64,000 bases of DNA, from contig OU862919.1 of the NCBI GenBank assembly GCA_917880885.1, positions 15,518,001 through 15,582,000 on the forward strand. The letters are read 5' to 3'. The notes beneath the pieces were generated by a model. It saw nothing but the letters and a program-made list of their open reading frames with translations. It did not search any database and was not told the DNA's origin. The position numbers and the translations under genes are program-made. Origin of the DNA: Limnephilus marmoratus. Its lineage: Eukaryota > Arthropoda > Insecta > Trichoptera > Limnephilidae. Below, piece by piece: positions 41,534 to 50,811 of this stretch (positions are counted from its first letter, which is position 1; each line of letters begins with the position of its first letter).

Positions 41534-41600
41534 CGATACTGGGAATCGAACCCAGGATCTCTGTCTTGCCGAGACAACGCATACATGATGGCCAACGTCC
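41530..41600 (-). tRNA. tRNA-like sequence (degenerate tRNA or SINE head)
   Basis: 71 nt on the minus strand: acceptor GGACGTT pairs with ATCGTCC at six of seven positions; anticodon arm TTGTC, TCGGCAA, GACAG; perfect T arm CTGGG, TTCGATT, CCCAG. A T-run terminator follows five bases after the end. The D arm is poor and position 33 is C, not U, so a working tRNA (anticodon GGC) is doubtful. Confidence 0.4.
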
Positions 41601-41604
41601 GTTG

Positions 41605-42364
41605 AAAGGACAGGGCTCGAGAAAAAGAGGAAGTCATTTTGGTCGACCTCGTATTACCTACATATTAATAATAATTAACAATATTATCTTCAACTAATTT
41701 CTCCGACATTTTTGAATGATTACAAAGTTCTAATTATTATTTGTAACCTAGATAGTGTATCGATAAACGTATACGATTATTAATGTTATTTATTTATCCA
41801 GTTGTTATCTATCTTTGTTTCTATGAATCTTGTTCTGTTTCATGTTTCGTTTAGATTTATTGGTAGTAACTTTTTCTTCAATGATACATCGAGGGGTACA
41901 TCTTCAAAAAAGTGATTCGAATAAAATAATAAAAAATACTCAGGTAAGCCAAGGAAATACGAGTATGTAGGCAATATGTTTCATAATAAATATAATATTA
42001 ATTTATATTTTTTTTTTTTTCTTAAGTTGTGTGTTTTGAAGATGCATTGGTGAGTTATGAACACGTACCGTGATTGGTTTGGTATTGCAATATTCAAGGG
42101 GGTGTCTGTGACTTTGTTTTTTTTTAATAAATGTACTTTAGTTTTATTCCGAGATTGATGATATTCTGCATACATCAAGGTCAAGCAAAATAAAGCTTGG
42201 GCAAGATAAAAACAAATGAACACGAAATTAAAAATTTTATTAATGAAATATTTGCCTCGGGATCATTGCCTACCGAAAACATATATTGTCAATATTCTTT
42301 ATAGTTTAACTAGCTGAAGCCCTCTCTATTGCCCAGGCTTTACACACAGTGTTTTTAGAAGTTT
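41605..42364. other. Unassigned AT-rich stretch
   Basis: No gene or repeat recognised. An AGCTGAAGCCC at 42311 faintly recalls the AGCTGACCCGG repeat start. Confidence 0.3.
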
Positions 42365-42440
42365 AATATATTTATTTATTTATTTATTGTTGTTATACGC
42401 CCGTAGGGGCTTTTTACATAGATTAGAGTAAGTAAGTAGT
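42365..42440 (-). mobile_element. 3' tail of a LINE
   Basis: Plus strand TTTATTTATTTATTTATTG, then TACGCCCGTAGGGGCTTTTT is the same arrangement as 13770-13805. The body of the element is not recognisable upstream on the minus strand. Confidence 0.5.
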
Positions 42441-43504
42441 TTTTAAAGAAAAAAAAAACCACTTGTATAATCTTGTGGAAAACCGTGAAATATTTTAAAC
42501 AATGTAATATTTAATAATAACATAGAACAAAACATAATATAAACATTACAATAACAAATCAAATCGTTAAATATATTATACCCATGTTACAATAATTTGT
42601 AGATTCCACAAAGTGTTGGTTTAAATTGCATTTTAGAATGTAAAGGGAATCAGCGAATACATCTACAATACCACCAAACTTGTTGCCTAAATAATGTGAT
42701 ATTTAGGCAACAAGTAATATAAAGTGATATTCCTCCTATTCTGAAGGTTGAGTGTGCAAAATTTCATCAATCTCGTAATAAAACTGTAGATTTTATAAAA
42801 AACTTACAAATAACAAGAAAGATGATCAGAATTACCTTTCGAATGAACACCGTTACTAAAGAAATGATTTGGGATTTTCGTGGTCAAAAGTATTAAGTAT
42901 CGGACAGGGTTCAATGTTATTACATAAATATATTATTAGTTATGGTGTATCCTGAAGTTCTGCAAATAACTGTAGTGGATGAGGAAAGATTGCAGAGAAC
43001 TGGATTTTATGACCAAGGGGCAGACGTATAAAATGTTTATAAATCACTGCTATAAACCATATTATAATTTGTGGCAAGATCATTATTCCCGACTTATAAT
43101 AATTTTTCAAAGTCTTTTGAATAGATTGTGACAATACGGCTGCTGTCGCCTGTCGTGGAAGGCTCTGACACGCGCGTCTGTAATAAATAGGGCGAGGGCA
43201 TCCACCCCCCTTCTGACATCTGTATCCGTCGTTCCAATAGAGCATTATTCTGCGGAACACCATTTGCTATTGGATGCTGCGGCTTTGAATGCTAAAAGCA
43301 TTCAGACCATAATTTAAGCAAATAATTCCACGTTATTCGTGAAGAGCGCGGGAGGCCTGTTTATCAAACAATGGGGAAGATTATAGATTTTTTTATCAAA
43401 AAATACATATGAAATGTGTATTTTGGTTGAGTTTTAAATTAGTCATAATTATCTTATTGAATTTATATAGTTATTTGTATTAATTGTATACAGCTTATAC
43501 ATAA
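42441..43504. other. Unassigned stretch
   Basis: Contains a CACGGCCAAAAG-family scrap at about 42868-42930 (GGGATTTTCGTGGTCAAAAG) and the hairpin at 42679-42716. The minus frame 42940-43263 has no known domain. Confidence 0.3.
42679..42716. repeat. Perfect 16-bp hairpin, 6-base loop
   Basis: ACTTGTTGCCTAAATA, loop ATGTGA, then its exact reverse complement. Isolated; no terminal-repeat or target-duplication context seen. Confidence 0.9.
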
Positions 43505-43570
43505 AATATGGAGATTTATTTATTTATTTTATTTATTTGCAAAAACAGTGTAAAAACCAATACATTGCAA
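43505..43570 (-). mobile_element. 3' tail of a LINE
   Basis: TTTATTTATTTATTTTATTT followed by GCAAAAACAGTGTAAAAACC has the look of a LINE (AAATA)n tail on the minus strand. No ORF remains. Confidence 0.35.
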
Positions 43571-43650
43571 AAGCGGTATGTATACATAATACTTGTATTT
43601 ATATTTTGCATACAAATTAAGACATGAGTCATATTTCACGTATAAACTCA

Positions 43651-43782
43651 TTTTTTTTACATGAGCTCCACACAGGAGGCCCTGAGGAAAATAATTTCCC
43701 TCAGGGCCTATGTCATCTTTGGGGATGCTGTGTGGAGGGTTTCTTTAAGGAAATGAAGGAGAGGAGAGTTCTGGGAAAGAAA
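43651..43782 (-). mobile_element. SINE-B 3' end fragment
   Basis: T-run, then a perfectly paired stem-loop (GAGCTCCACACAGGAGGCCC, ending CTGTGTGGAG) and GAGAGTTCTGGGAAAG. Truncated after about 130 bases. Confidence 0.8.
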
Positions 43783-44152
43783 AGGGTTTAAGGCCCCGTT
43801 CTCCGCACAAAAAAAACATTTCGGACGATTCGTGAAATTTGCTTTTAACGCATTCGACAGGAGGTGTATCTGCAGCGCGCGCGCATTATTATTACAAAAG
43901 GTCTGGTTTGGAACTTGGCTAATAATTTCATTTCAAGCATTCGTTTCCAGAGAAGTTGATAATAGATGTAGGGCTGCCACAATTTTAAAATACACATAAT
44001 ATTTATGAAAATATCTGTTATTTTCTCAATGTATTACGTTAGATTACCTATAAAGTGTAATGTACACTTGAGGTGACCGTTCACAAAACAAAGCTATATT
44101 ATTTATTATAACGGAACTACTATTATCATTGTTTCTCTTTAATTTATCTTAT
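43783..44152. other. Unassigned stretch
   Basis: No gene or repeat recognised; 43870-43890 has a GCGCGCGC run. Confidence 0.3.
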
Positions 44153-44385
44153 CAATATGGGAGACGGGACGGGATGGGTACTGCCGCGCCGCCCCGGAAA
44201 ACATTTTTTGGATAACCAACACCCCTGCCGTAGGTCACCCAAGTGGTTTGCCATGTTTGGTGACTTAGCAGGGGTTCCCGGGTTATGGGATGAGGTATCA
44301 ATTTGGAAGACGACCATTGCCGCCCGGCAACCATTCATTGGATAACAGAGGTGCCCGGGTTCATGGGGTGAGGCTTATCTATTTA
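44153..44385 (+). mobile_element. SINE-B heads, two fragments fused
   Basis: Head at 44156-44300 (GGATAACCAACACCCCTGCC, TTTGGTGACTTAGCAGGGGT), then a second partial head at 44303-44375 that begins again with CAATTTGGAAGACG and reaches GTGCCCGGGTTCATGGGG. No tail. Confidence 0.65.
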
Positions 44386-44604
44386 TTGGGTACTACTTTT
44401 TTTTTAAAGAAAAAGCGTCATAATTCGTATTCCCGGTTTACGAATAACCTGACAATTTGAAAATCTCCTACCAGCATCATAATAAGCGGAAGATGTTGCT
44501 TGTACATTGAAAGAGGAATTGAACCCGCGACATCTTGACCCGACCCATTTTTCAATTTTCAACTAAGTAAAGTGCACATTTTAATCATATTTGTTTATAG
44601 TCCA

Positions 44605-44925
44605 GTCAATTTTTAATTTGGGAGGTGGGAATGGGTACCGCCGCCCCGGGAACCTTTATTGGATAACCAATACCTCTGCCATAGGTCACCCCAAGTGGTT
44701 CGCTACGTTTGGTGATTTAGCAGGGGTGCCCGGGTTCATGGAGTGAGGTTTGTCCAGGTCTTGGAGGCGGATGACCAGTACAAAACTGAACCCGAGATTC
44801 CTACCCACCCCTTAAACCCTTTTCCTTCCCAGAACTCTCCTCTCCTTCCTTTCCTTAAAAAAACCCTCCACACAGCATCATAGGTGAGCATAAAGATGAC
44901 ATAGGCCGGAAAAAAAAATGAATGG
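44605..44925 (+). mobile_element. SINE-B copy, short form
   Basis: AATTTGGGAGGTGGGAATGG through TGTCCAGGTCTTGGAGGCGG, then directly CCTACCCACCCCTTAAACC, CCCTCCACACAGCATC. The stem-loop is replaced by GTGAGCATAAAG and GGCCGGAAAAAAAAA, so the terminal fold is lost. Confidence 0.8.
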
Positions 44926-46027
44926 TCCAAAAGTAGGTGTAGAGTGCACCTAAGCGATTCCTTCAGAAACTTGGTCAGGGTGCTTAGGGTGTGATCATAC
45001 TAAAAGTTCTGACGTCTAGGTGGTGAGCTAGGGGAGGGAGGGGGGGGGAGAAGGTTCCAATTTTTGGATTTACGCTTATATCTCGGAAACGGTGCATTTC
45101 AGAGGATTTTTTTTAGAATAAGTGAAAGCTCATAAAATTATCTACAACTTTTATTCTATACGTAATTTTCGAAATCCCAGCCGTTTTTGACTTACACGCT
45201 CCACAAATGTAGATATTTTCGAATAAAATCATTTTACCTCACATTTTTCATCAAACATTCCTTCATATCGTCTAAAATATTTATCAAAGAAAGAAATTTG
45301 TTTGAAAGAAGTTGTAAAGAATTTAATTCCCTTTTAGATAATATGTATACATTTGCAAACTAATCTTCAACCAGTAAATATTTACTGGAATTTTAAGTTT
45401 TTTAGTAAATGTCGTCATTTTTTATCTTATTACTGACACACCACTTTTGTTTGAGATTGTGGGACTTGGATTTCATTTATTATTTCATCATTTAGTTCCT
45501 AAAACAATTAGTTTAATGAATCTTCACCAACTTGAACAGCATCTTAGCAAGTTATTGTGGCATCTCCGACGACTCCACTCCACAAAAATTGACATTATTT
45601 CACTGGTTTGTGGGAAGGGAGGATGTGCATCAAACCACTGACTGAGTTTGGCACAACCTGTTTTTGCCTATATGCACCTTTTCGCTCTTTATTTATATCC
45701 GGGGGTAAAGTTCACAAACTACGGGAGGTAATTCTGCACGACAGTACACGTAAAAAAAGGTACGAAACTTTTTTCAAAACGTTCTAAGGTAGTTACGGGT
45801 AAAAAAGTTTTGTTGTTTGTATGAAAAAAATAATATTCTTCTGTGGAAAAATAATTTTGTACAGGGAAAAAATTGAATTTAGAAAAAAGTTAATTGTCTT
45901 TTTTACATTCACCATCATGTACCTCCCGAAGTTTATGTAGAAATTTATGAAGTGGCAGCCCTAAAAGCTACGAGCGTAAAGGACGGGCGGGCAGGCGCGT
46001 GCATATCAGCAAACTACAGCTTTGCTA
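44926..46027. other. Unassigned stretch
   Basis: A run of nine G at 45041 after GGGAGGGAGG. Small frames without domains. No repeat recognised. Confidence 0.3.
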
Positions 46028-46315
46028 GGACTTTTTTTTTTTTTTTTTTTTACAGTGAATACCGCACAAGAATCTCAACTGCTCCCGTCTGGAGCCAGTG
46101 AGACTATGGCATCCCCAATTGGGGTATGTTGTGAGGCTGAAGGTAGTAGGGAGGGGAAGGAGGTGGGGAAGAGGAAGGTTGGGAAGTACCTGGCTATTCA
46201 GATCTGGTCACTAAACACGGCTAAAGCCATTTTCAAGCAACGTTTCAATTCTGAATGGTGGTCTTACACCAGGGCGATACTAATAGTATCTTCCACTCTG
46301 GAACATGCCGCAAAT
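46028..46315 (-). mobile_element. SINE-2, best copy
   Basis: On the minus strand it starts TTCCAGAGTGGAAGATAC, passes GCCCTGGTGTAAGACCACCA and GGGGATGCCATAGTCTCACT and ends GCGGTATTCACTGTAAAAAA with a 21-nt A tail (46031-46051). Copies: 17806-18055 (minus), 58578-58790 and 59296-59525 (plus), and a scrap at 21370. No tRNA promoter boxes are obvious in its head. Confidence 0.8.
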
Positions 46316-46383
46316 ATACTATATATTATTTTAAATGAATTAATTGTGAAATAACACAAATTAATCAAATAAAATTTATTTGC

Positions 46384-46453
46384 GCATGCCGGGTTCGAAC
46401 CCGCGACCTCCGGAATGTGAGTCAAGAGTCTTAGCCACTGGACTACGGAGGTC
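46384..46453 (-). tRNA. tRNA-like sequence with A and B boxes, probably a SINE head
   Basis: Minus strand: GACCTCCGTAGTCCAGTGGC, TAAGACTCTTGACTCACATT, CCGGAGGTCGCGGGTTCGAA, CCCGGC. A box TAGTCCAGTGG and B box GGTTCGAACCC are intact; a T arm CGGG/CCCG forms. GACCTCC pairs with GGAGGTC in the variable region instead of a normal acceptor partner, unlike a functional tRNA. SINE-2 lies about 70 bases downstream on the same strand. Confidence 0.5.
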
Positions 46454-46672
46454 GTAGGACTAGTTAACCGATGGAATCTATATTATTAAACATTTATAAA
46501 AAGGTCAAAGTAATTACTTATAACAATGTAGTTGGTTTTAGTAAACAAGCGAGACTTTTATTTACTTACATTTACGTAACGCATTTTGGTTTTATTATCC
46601 AACGAACATCTAATAATAGGTAGTAATAAAATAATACGAATGATGATAATTACATATTTCCTTGTCCGTAAC

Positions 46673-47093
46673 AATTTGGGACGCGGGTAAGGGTACCGCC
46701 GCCCCGGAAACTATTTATTGGATAACCCCAAGTTGTTCGCTACGTTTGGTGACTTAGCAGGGGTGCCCGGGTTTGGATCTTGGTGGCGGATGTGTCTGCC
46801 CACCAGCTGCGTGGTAGGCCAGATCGGGAGAGACTGGTTGAGGGAGATCTTGCGACCTCTCAGGCAGAACTCTTTTGGAACATCGCCTTGCACCGCATTG
46901 GGAGGGATGGATTCAAAAGTCCGTCACACCCAAACCCACTGACCCTCAAATTCCTACCCACCCCTATAACCTTATCCTTTCCTCTCCTTCCTTTCCATTA
47001 AAACACCCTCCACACAGCAAATCCAAAGATGACATATGCCCTGAGGGAAAAAAATCCTCAGGGCCTATGTGGAGTTACTGTAAAAAAACAAGG
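46673..47093 (+). mobile_element. SINE-B copy, long form
   Basis: CAATTTGGGACGCGGGTAAG, internal block GGGAGAGACTGGTTGAGGGA, CACCCTCCACACAGCA and a partly collapsed stem-loop (CCCTGAGGGAAAAAAATCCT, CAGGG) then GTAAAAAAACA. A 40-base gap in the head follows GGATAACC. Confidence 0.8.
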
Positions 47094-47689
47094 TAATTTT
47101 TGAAAGCAGATTTTTGTTAGCAGCTTGATCCGTAAAAATGTATTATTATTATGTCCTATAATTTTAATAAATGAGCAAAATAAAAGCTTTTGCATTCAAT
47201 GGTCATTTAAAAAAAAACGTAATTTAATTTTAAAAAACTTGCCCGGGAATTTCAGTTTCCGAAGCATTGGAAATAGATTTATTTCCCAAAGTACGCATTC
47301 TGTAAAAAATAAAACAATAACTGTCACCTAATATTATATAATACTATTATGTTATATAATACACAAATAAATTGAAAATTTATTTTTATAATAAATATTA
47401 CATAATAGTAAATAATACGAGTATGTATTATATTAATAAAATTATGATCACAGGAGATAATGTTTACGCTTAGAAATACGACTTTTTTGTTATTGTCTTA
47501 CCATTTTCGCAAAACAATATTTTTATTTACGTACGTGTATATTAAACAAATCATGAAACGTAGGACTACACGTCTGTGTGGCGAGCTGTCTGGACAGCGA
47601 ATGACGAATATTTGAAAGGCACATAGGTTACACGCACGTTAGATAGAGATGGCCGGTGAATATTATCTTTAGAATTAAAAAACGTAAGC
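47094..47689. other. Unassigned AT-rich stretch
   Basis: No gene or repeat recognised. Confidence 0.3.
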
Positions 47690-47975
47690 GCCTGTTGATG
47701 AAATATTTAATTAATCTCGGTTTATTGAAAAAAGAGCAAAAATCTCGCGATAATTGTCTTTAGTTTTATTTAAAGAAACGCTGTGAATTTTTTCATACAT
47801 ATAACTTGTAAAATAACTGAAACAAACGTGTTAATAATAATTTTTGGAGCGTACTTTGTGATTTTTTTCTATCGAGGGAATTTTCTAAAATTTGCGTTTC
47901 GGCGCGATAAATGTCTAGATATTATCTTCAAAAATAACATATATTTTTTTAAGAGCTTAAAAACTTCAAATTTTT
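47690..47975 (+). repeat. Unclassified dispersed repeat, partial copy
   Basis: AAAAAAGAGCAAAAATCTCGCG, then TAAAGAAACGCTGTGAATTT and TTCTATCGAGGGAATTTT. The same text is found in reverse at 61755-62120 and forward at 63752-64000. No ORF or promoter boxes. Confidence 0.7.
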
Positions 47976-48004
47976 AAGGGAGATTTGTAAGAAATCGGTT
48001 GAAA

Positions 48005-48228
48005 TTGGGAGAACCGAGGCTTAAGGGGTGGGTAGGAATCTGGGGTTCAGTGTATCTTGGTCATCCGCCTCCAAGACCTAGGCAAACCTCACCCCTTGAA
48101 CCTGGGCACCCCTGCTAAATCACCAAACGTAGCCAACCACTTGGGGTGACCTATGGCAGAGGTGTTGGTTATCCAATAAAGGTTCCCGGGGCGGCGATAC
48201 CCATTCCCGCCTTCCAAATTGAGGCGTT
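48005..48228 (-). mobile_element. SINE-B head and middle, 3' end missing
   Basis: CCTCCAAGACCTAGGCAAAC, CACCAAACGTAGCCAACCAC, GTTGGTTATCCAATAAAGG match the reverse complement of other heads. It joins directly the RT remnant on its right, whose open frame runs into it. Confidence 0.75.
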
Positions 48229-48985
48229 GTAGGATGTATGGAAAATATCCACATTTCCTGCGAGGCAATTAATTAACCTAGTGATTCTTCCCAGGGCCAT
48301 CTCCATTGGTAAGTTAGTTCTGCACCTGGGAAGAATCAAAATCCTGTGTTGACGGCCTCGCGTGAAATTATTCGGGACATAGAATCCAATTTTTGCCAGT
48401 ATATCTGGTACCGATATAAAACCATTTAGAAGCTTATAAGCCATCAGTAGTAATGCGACATCTCTTCTGGAACAAAGGCTGCAGATACCCAACATTCCAG
48501 AGATAAATGCTGTTGGAAACAGCCATGGGCAAAAACCAAACTCTCTCATATAGAGGTATCGTAAAAATTTCTGTTGTATTTTCTCGACCATTTGTACATA
48601 GACGATGTCCGCTGGCCCCCATATCTGAGATCCACTCTCGAGAATGCTATGCACCAAGCTAAAGTAAAGCAGCCTTATAACTGTAAGATTGGTTTGTTCT
48701 TTCGAATTATGTATGACAAAACCCAACATTTTTGTGGCTGATTTACAGATCTTTTCAATATGAGCATGAAATATTAAACGAGCGTCATAAACAATTCCTA
48801 GGTCCTTGCAAGTCGCCATGTGTTTCAATGACGTGTCTTTAATTTTATAATTAAAATATAATATGGTCTTTTGTGACCTAGTAAAGCACATAACTGAACA
48901 TTTTTGGCAGTTGAAACCGAGTTTATTATCGATACTCCAGTCAATAATAATGGCATTTATATCTTCCTGGAGTTTTCTATATATA
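48229..48985 (-). pseudogene. Jockey-type LINE remnant, RT C-terminal 240 residues
   Basis: Minus frame reads INAIII.DW, NKLGFNCQKCSV, FTRSQKTILYFNYKIKD, then CKDLGIVYDARLIFHAHIEK, GFVIHNS, LVHSILESGSQIWGPA, VEKIQQKFLRYLYMREFGF, SRRDVALLLMAYKLLNG. This is a Jockey-clade thumb and C-terminus with no stops, although the polymerase core is absent. The final residues of the open frame come from the adjoining SINE-B. Confidence 0.85.
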
Positions 48986-49022
48986 TTTACATTTCATTTA
49001 TTTATATTTAAGATATATATAC

Positions 49023-49314
49023 CAGTGGCGGTCCGTGAGTTTTCAGTGAGCTAGAGTGCTAAGATTGAAAAATACGACGTTATCGATGTTGTAGCTGAAA
49101 ATGATTTTTTTTTTCAAAATTTCAATATTTTGTATGAAGTTTTTCGGGATTCTTTCAGTTTGGGGATGCGCCGCATCCACATTTCAGTATAGCTTCATAC
49201 AAAAAGTTGAAAATTGGATAAAGAAAATAGTTTTCAGTTAAACAACAATATCGATAACGTCGTATTTTCCTATCTTAACACTCTAACTGACTGAAAACTC
49301 ACGGACCGCCACGG
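49023..49314. mobile_element. hAT-type MITE, copy 1 (292 bp)
   Basis: Ends CAGTGGCGGTCCGTGAGTTT and AAACTCACGGACCGCCACGG are inverted repeats that continue inward (AGAGTGCTAAGAT, ACGACGTTATCGAT) so most of the element folds on itself. Flanks TATATACC and GATATACC match at seven of eight positions, a likely target duplication. Related to copy 2 at 55058. Confidence 0.8.
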
Positions 49315-50084
49315 ATATACCTACTAAGTTAAATTAAGTCCAGCCAAAAAAGTCTCTCACATTAAAATTTCTTGGAAATGGAGTTTTATCATATTTTAAA
49401 ATTAATTTTAGGTGAGGACAAGAAGAGGAAAATAGGATAACGATCGGAGATGCTCCCGATACATTCCTCACTCTTGTATTAATTTTCGATCGTAGGCGTT
49501 AATTGTATTCCGTACTTCTATTAATTACCTATTGTTAAAAATGTCCATATTGTAAAATTTTGTGTTATATTGCGCACATATAAGGGGAATTGAAGATTTT
49601 TTTCTAATTTTAGTTCTATATGTGGACAAATGAATTAAATTGGATTGTCTTGTTGATCTTTTCGGAAAATGAATTGTGAATTCAATGAGAACAAAACTGA
49701 TTTTGTTACATTTATCACACAGAATTTGAGCAATTCATCAAATATCATTGTTAAAATTAAAATTCTGTGAAAGCTGTGTTGAAGTTATGTTCTTATTTTG
49801 TCAGGTTGTTTCACAGTAGTTTGTAGATCACCGAATAGGACGAATAGGACTTTCACATAACGTGAATATCAACATTCAAATTAGTCGAATTGTTAAAATT
49901 CTGTGAATCACTCCCATTCTTAGTAACGGTTTTACAAAAAGAAATCTCTTCATTTTATCGAAGAAAAAAATCGTTTAATACATACTTGCGAAATTCATAC
50001 CATATTTTGCATCCACTTAAGAGTTATTTTTGATAGGTTACCCTGTCTTAACAAACAGATTGCATTATTATCTATAAATTAACA
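49315..50084. other. Unassigned AT-rich stretch
   Basis: May contain eroded 5' sequence of the LINE that follows; no ORF1 match seen. Confidence 0.3.
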
Positions 50085-50811
50085 ATGAATGATTTTTTAT
50101 GTAACGCATTAGATAAAAAAATATGTATTGAAGAAAACTTATATCACTCTATAAGAGATTTCTATTTTATTTGCACTGAAAAAAGATTTACTCAATTTCA
50201 TAAAAATATTAAAAGCGTAAAAATTTTTTTTGAAAAATTAATCTTTAAAAGAAATATTTTTTTTCCCGGGCTTGATTGGGTTTACAAAGACCTACTCTAC
50301 TGGCGAAACTAATTACTCCATTCCAGGGTACCAGGTAACAATAATAAGAATAAACAAAAACTCTGATATTGGAATATCTATTTCCAACCAGTATAATGTT
50401 CTCAATATTAATGAAGTAATTAATGATTATGATGTTAATATTTTAAATATAAAATTTAAAGACGTAAATAAATTATCGCATTATATTGCTATTTATCCTA
50501 CACATAAGTCTACAGTACAACAATTTATAGTAGAATCAAAAAACGTTTTATTGAATTTTAGAAATATAGATAATATTATTATACGAGATATGCATTTAAA
50601 TATTGTAAATGATTATGCTAGTAATGATAAAAATGTGATCAATCAATATATGATCAATAAAAAACCGGAACATTCTTCAACAATCTCTACACATTATAAA
50701 ATCCGTATTTGTATTACTAACTCTATGTCACACTCTACTTTGAAAATACTCTATATATTTAAAAGAAATCAATATCACATTAATATTTTTACTAAATGGA
50801 TGACTTCATAG
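50085..50811 (+). pseudogene. Extra endonuclease-like domain upstream of the main ORF
   Basis: MNDFLCNALDKKICIEENLY mimics the start of the family A ORF2 (MNDFIINAIDESYKIDE). After one frameshift (about 50270) it continues TNYSIPGYQVTIIRINKNSD, NIIIRDMHLNIVNDYASND, aligning with NYNIPGY and IIIGDINVNIANDYYSND. The catalytic Glu is Lys (TKTY for SETH) and the catalytic Asn is His (RDMHLN for GDINVN), so it is dead as a nuclease. The second frame (50272-50811) stays open for 179 residues and overlaps the next ORF start by 16 bases. Confidence 0.75.

Noticed and set aside
46384..46453. Functional tRNA gene
   Set aside because: A and B boxes are good, but the 5' GACCTCC pairs within the variable region rather than with a 3' acceptor strand; more likely a SINE head or pseudogene.
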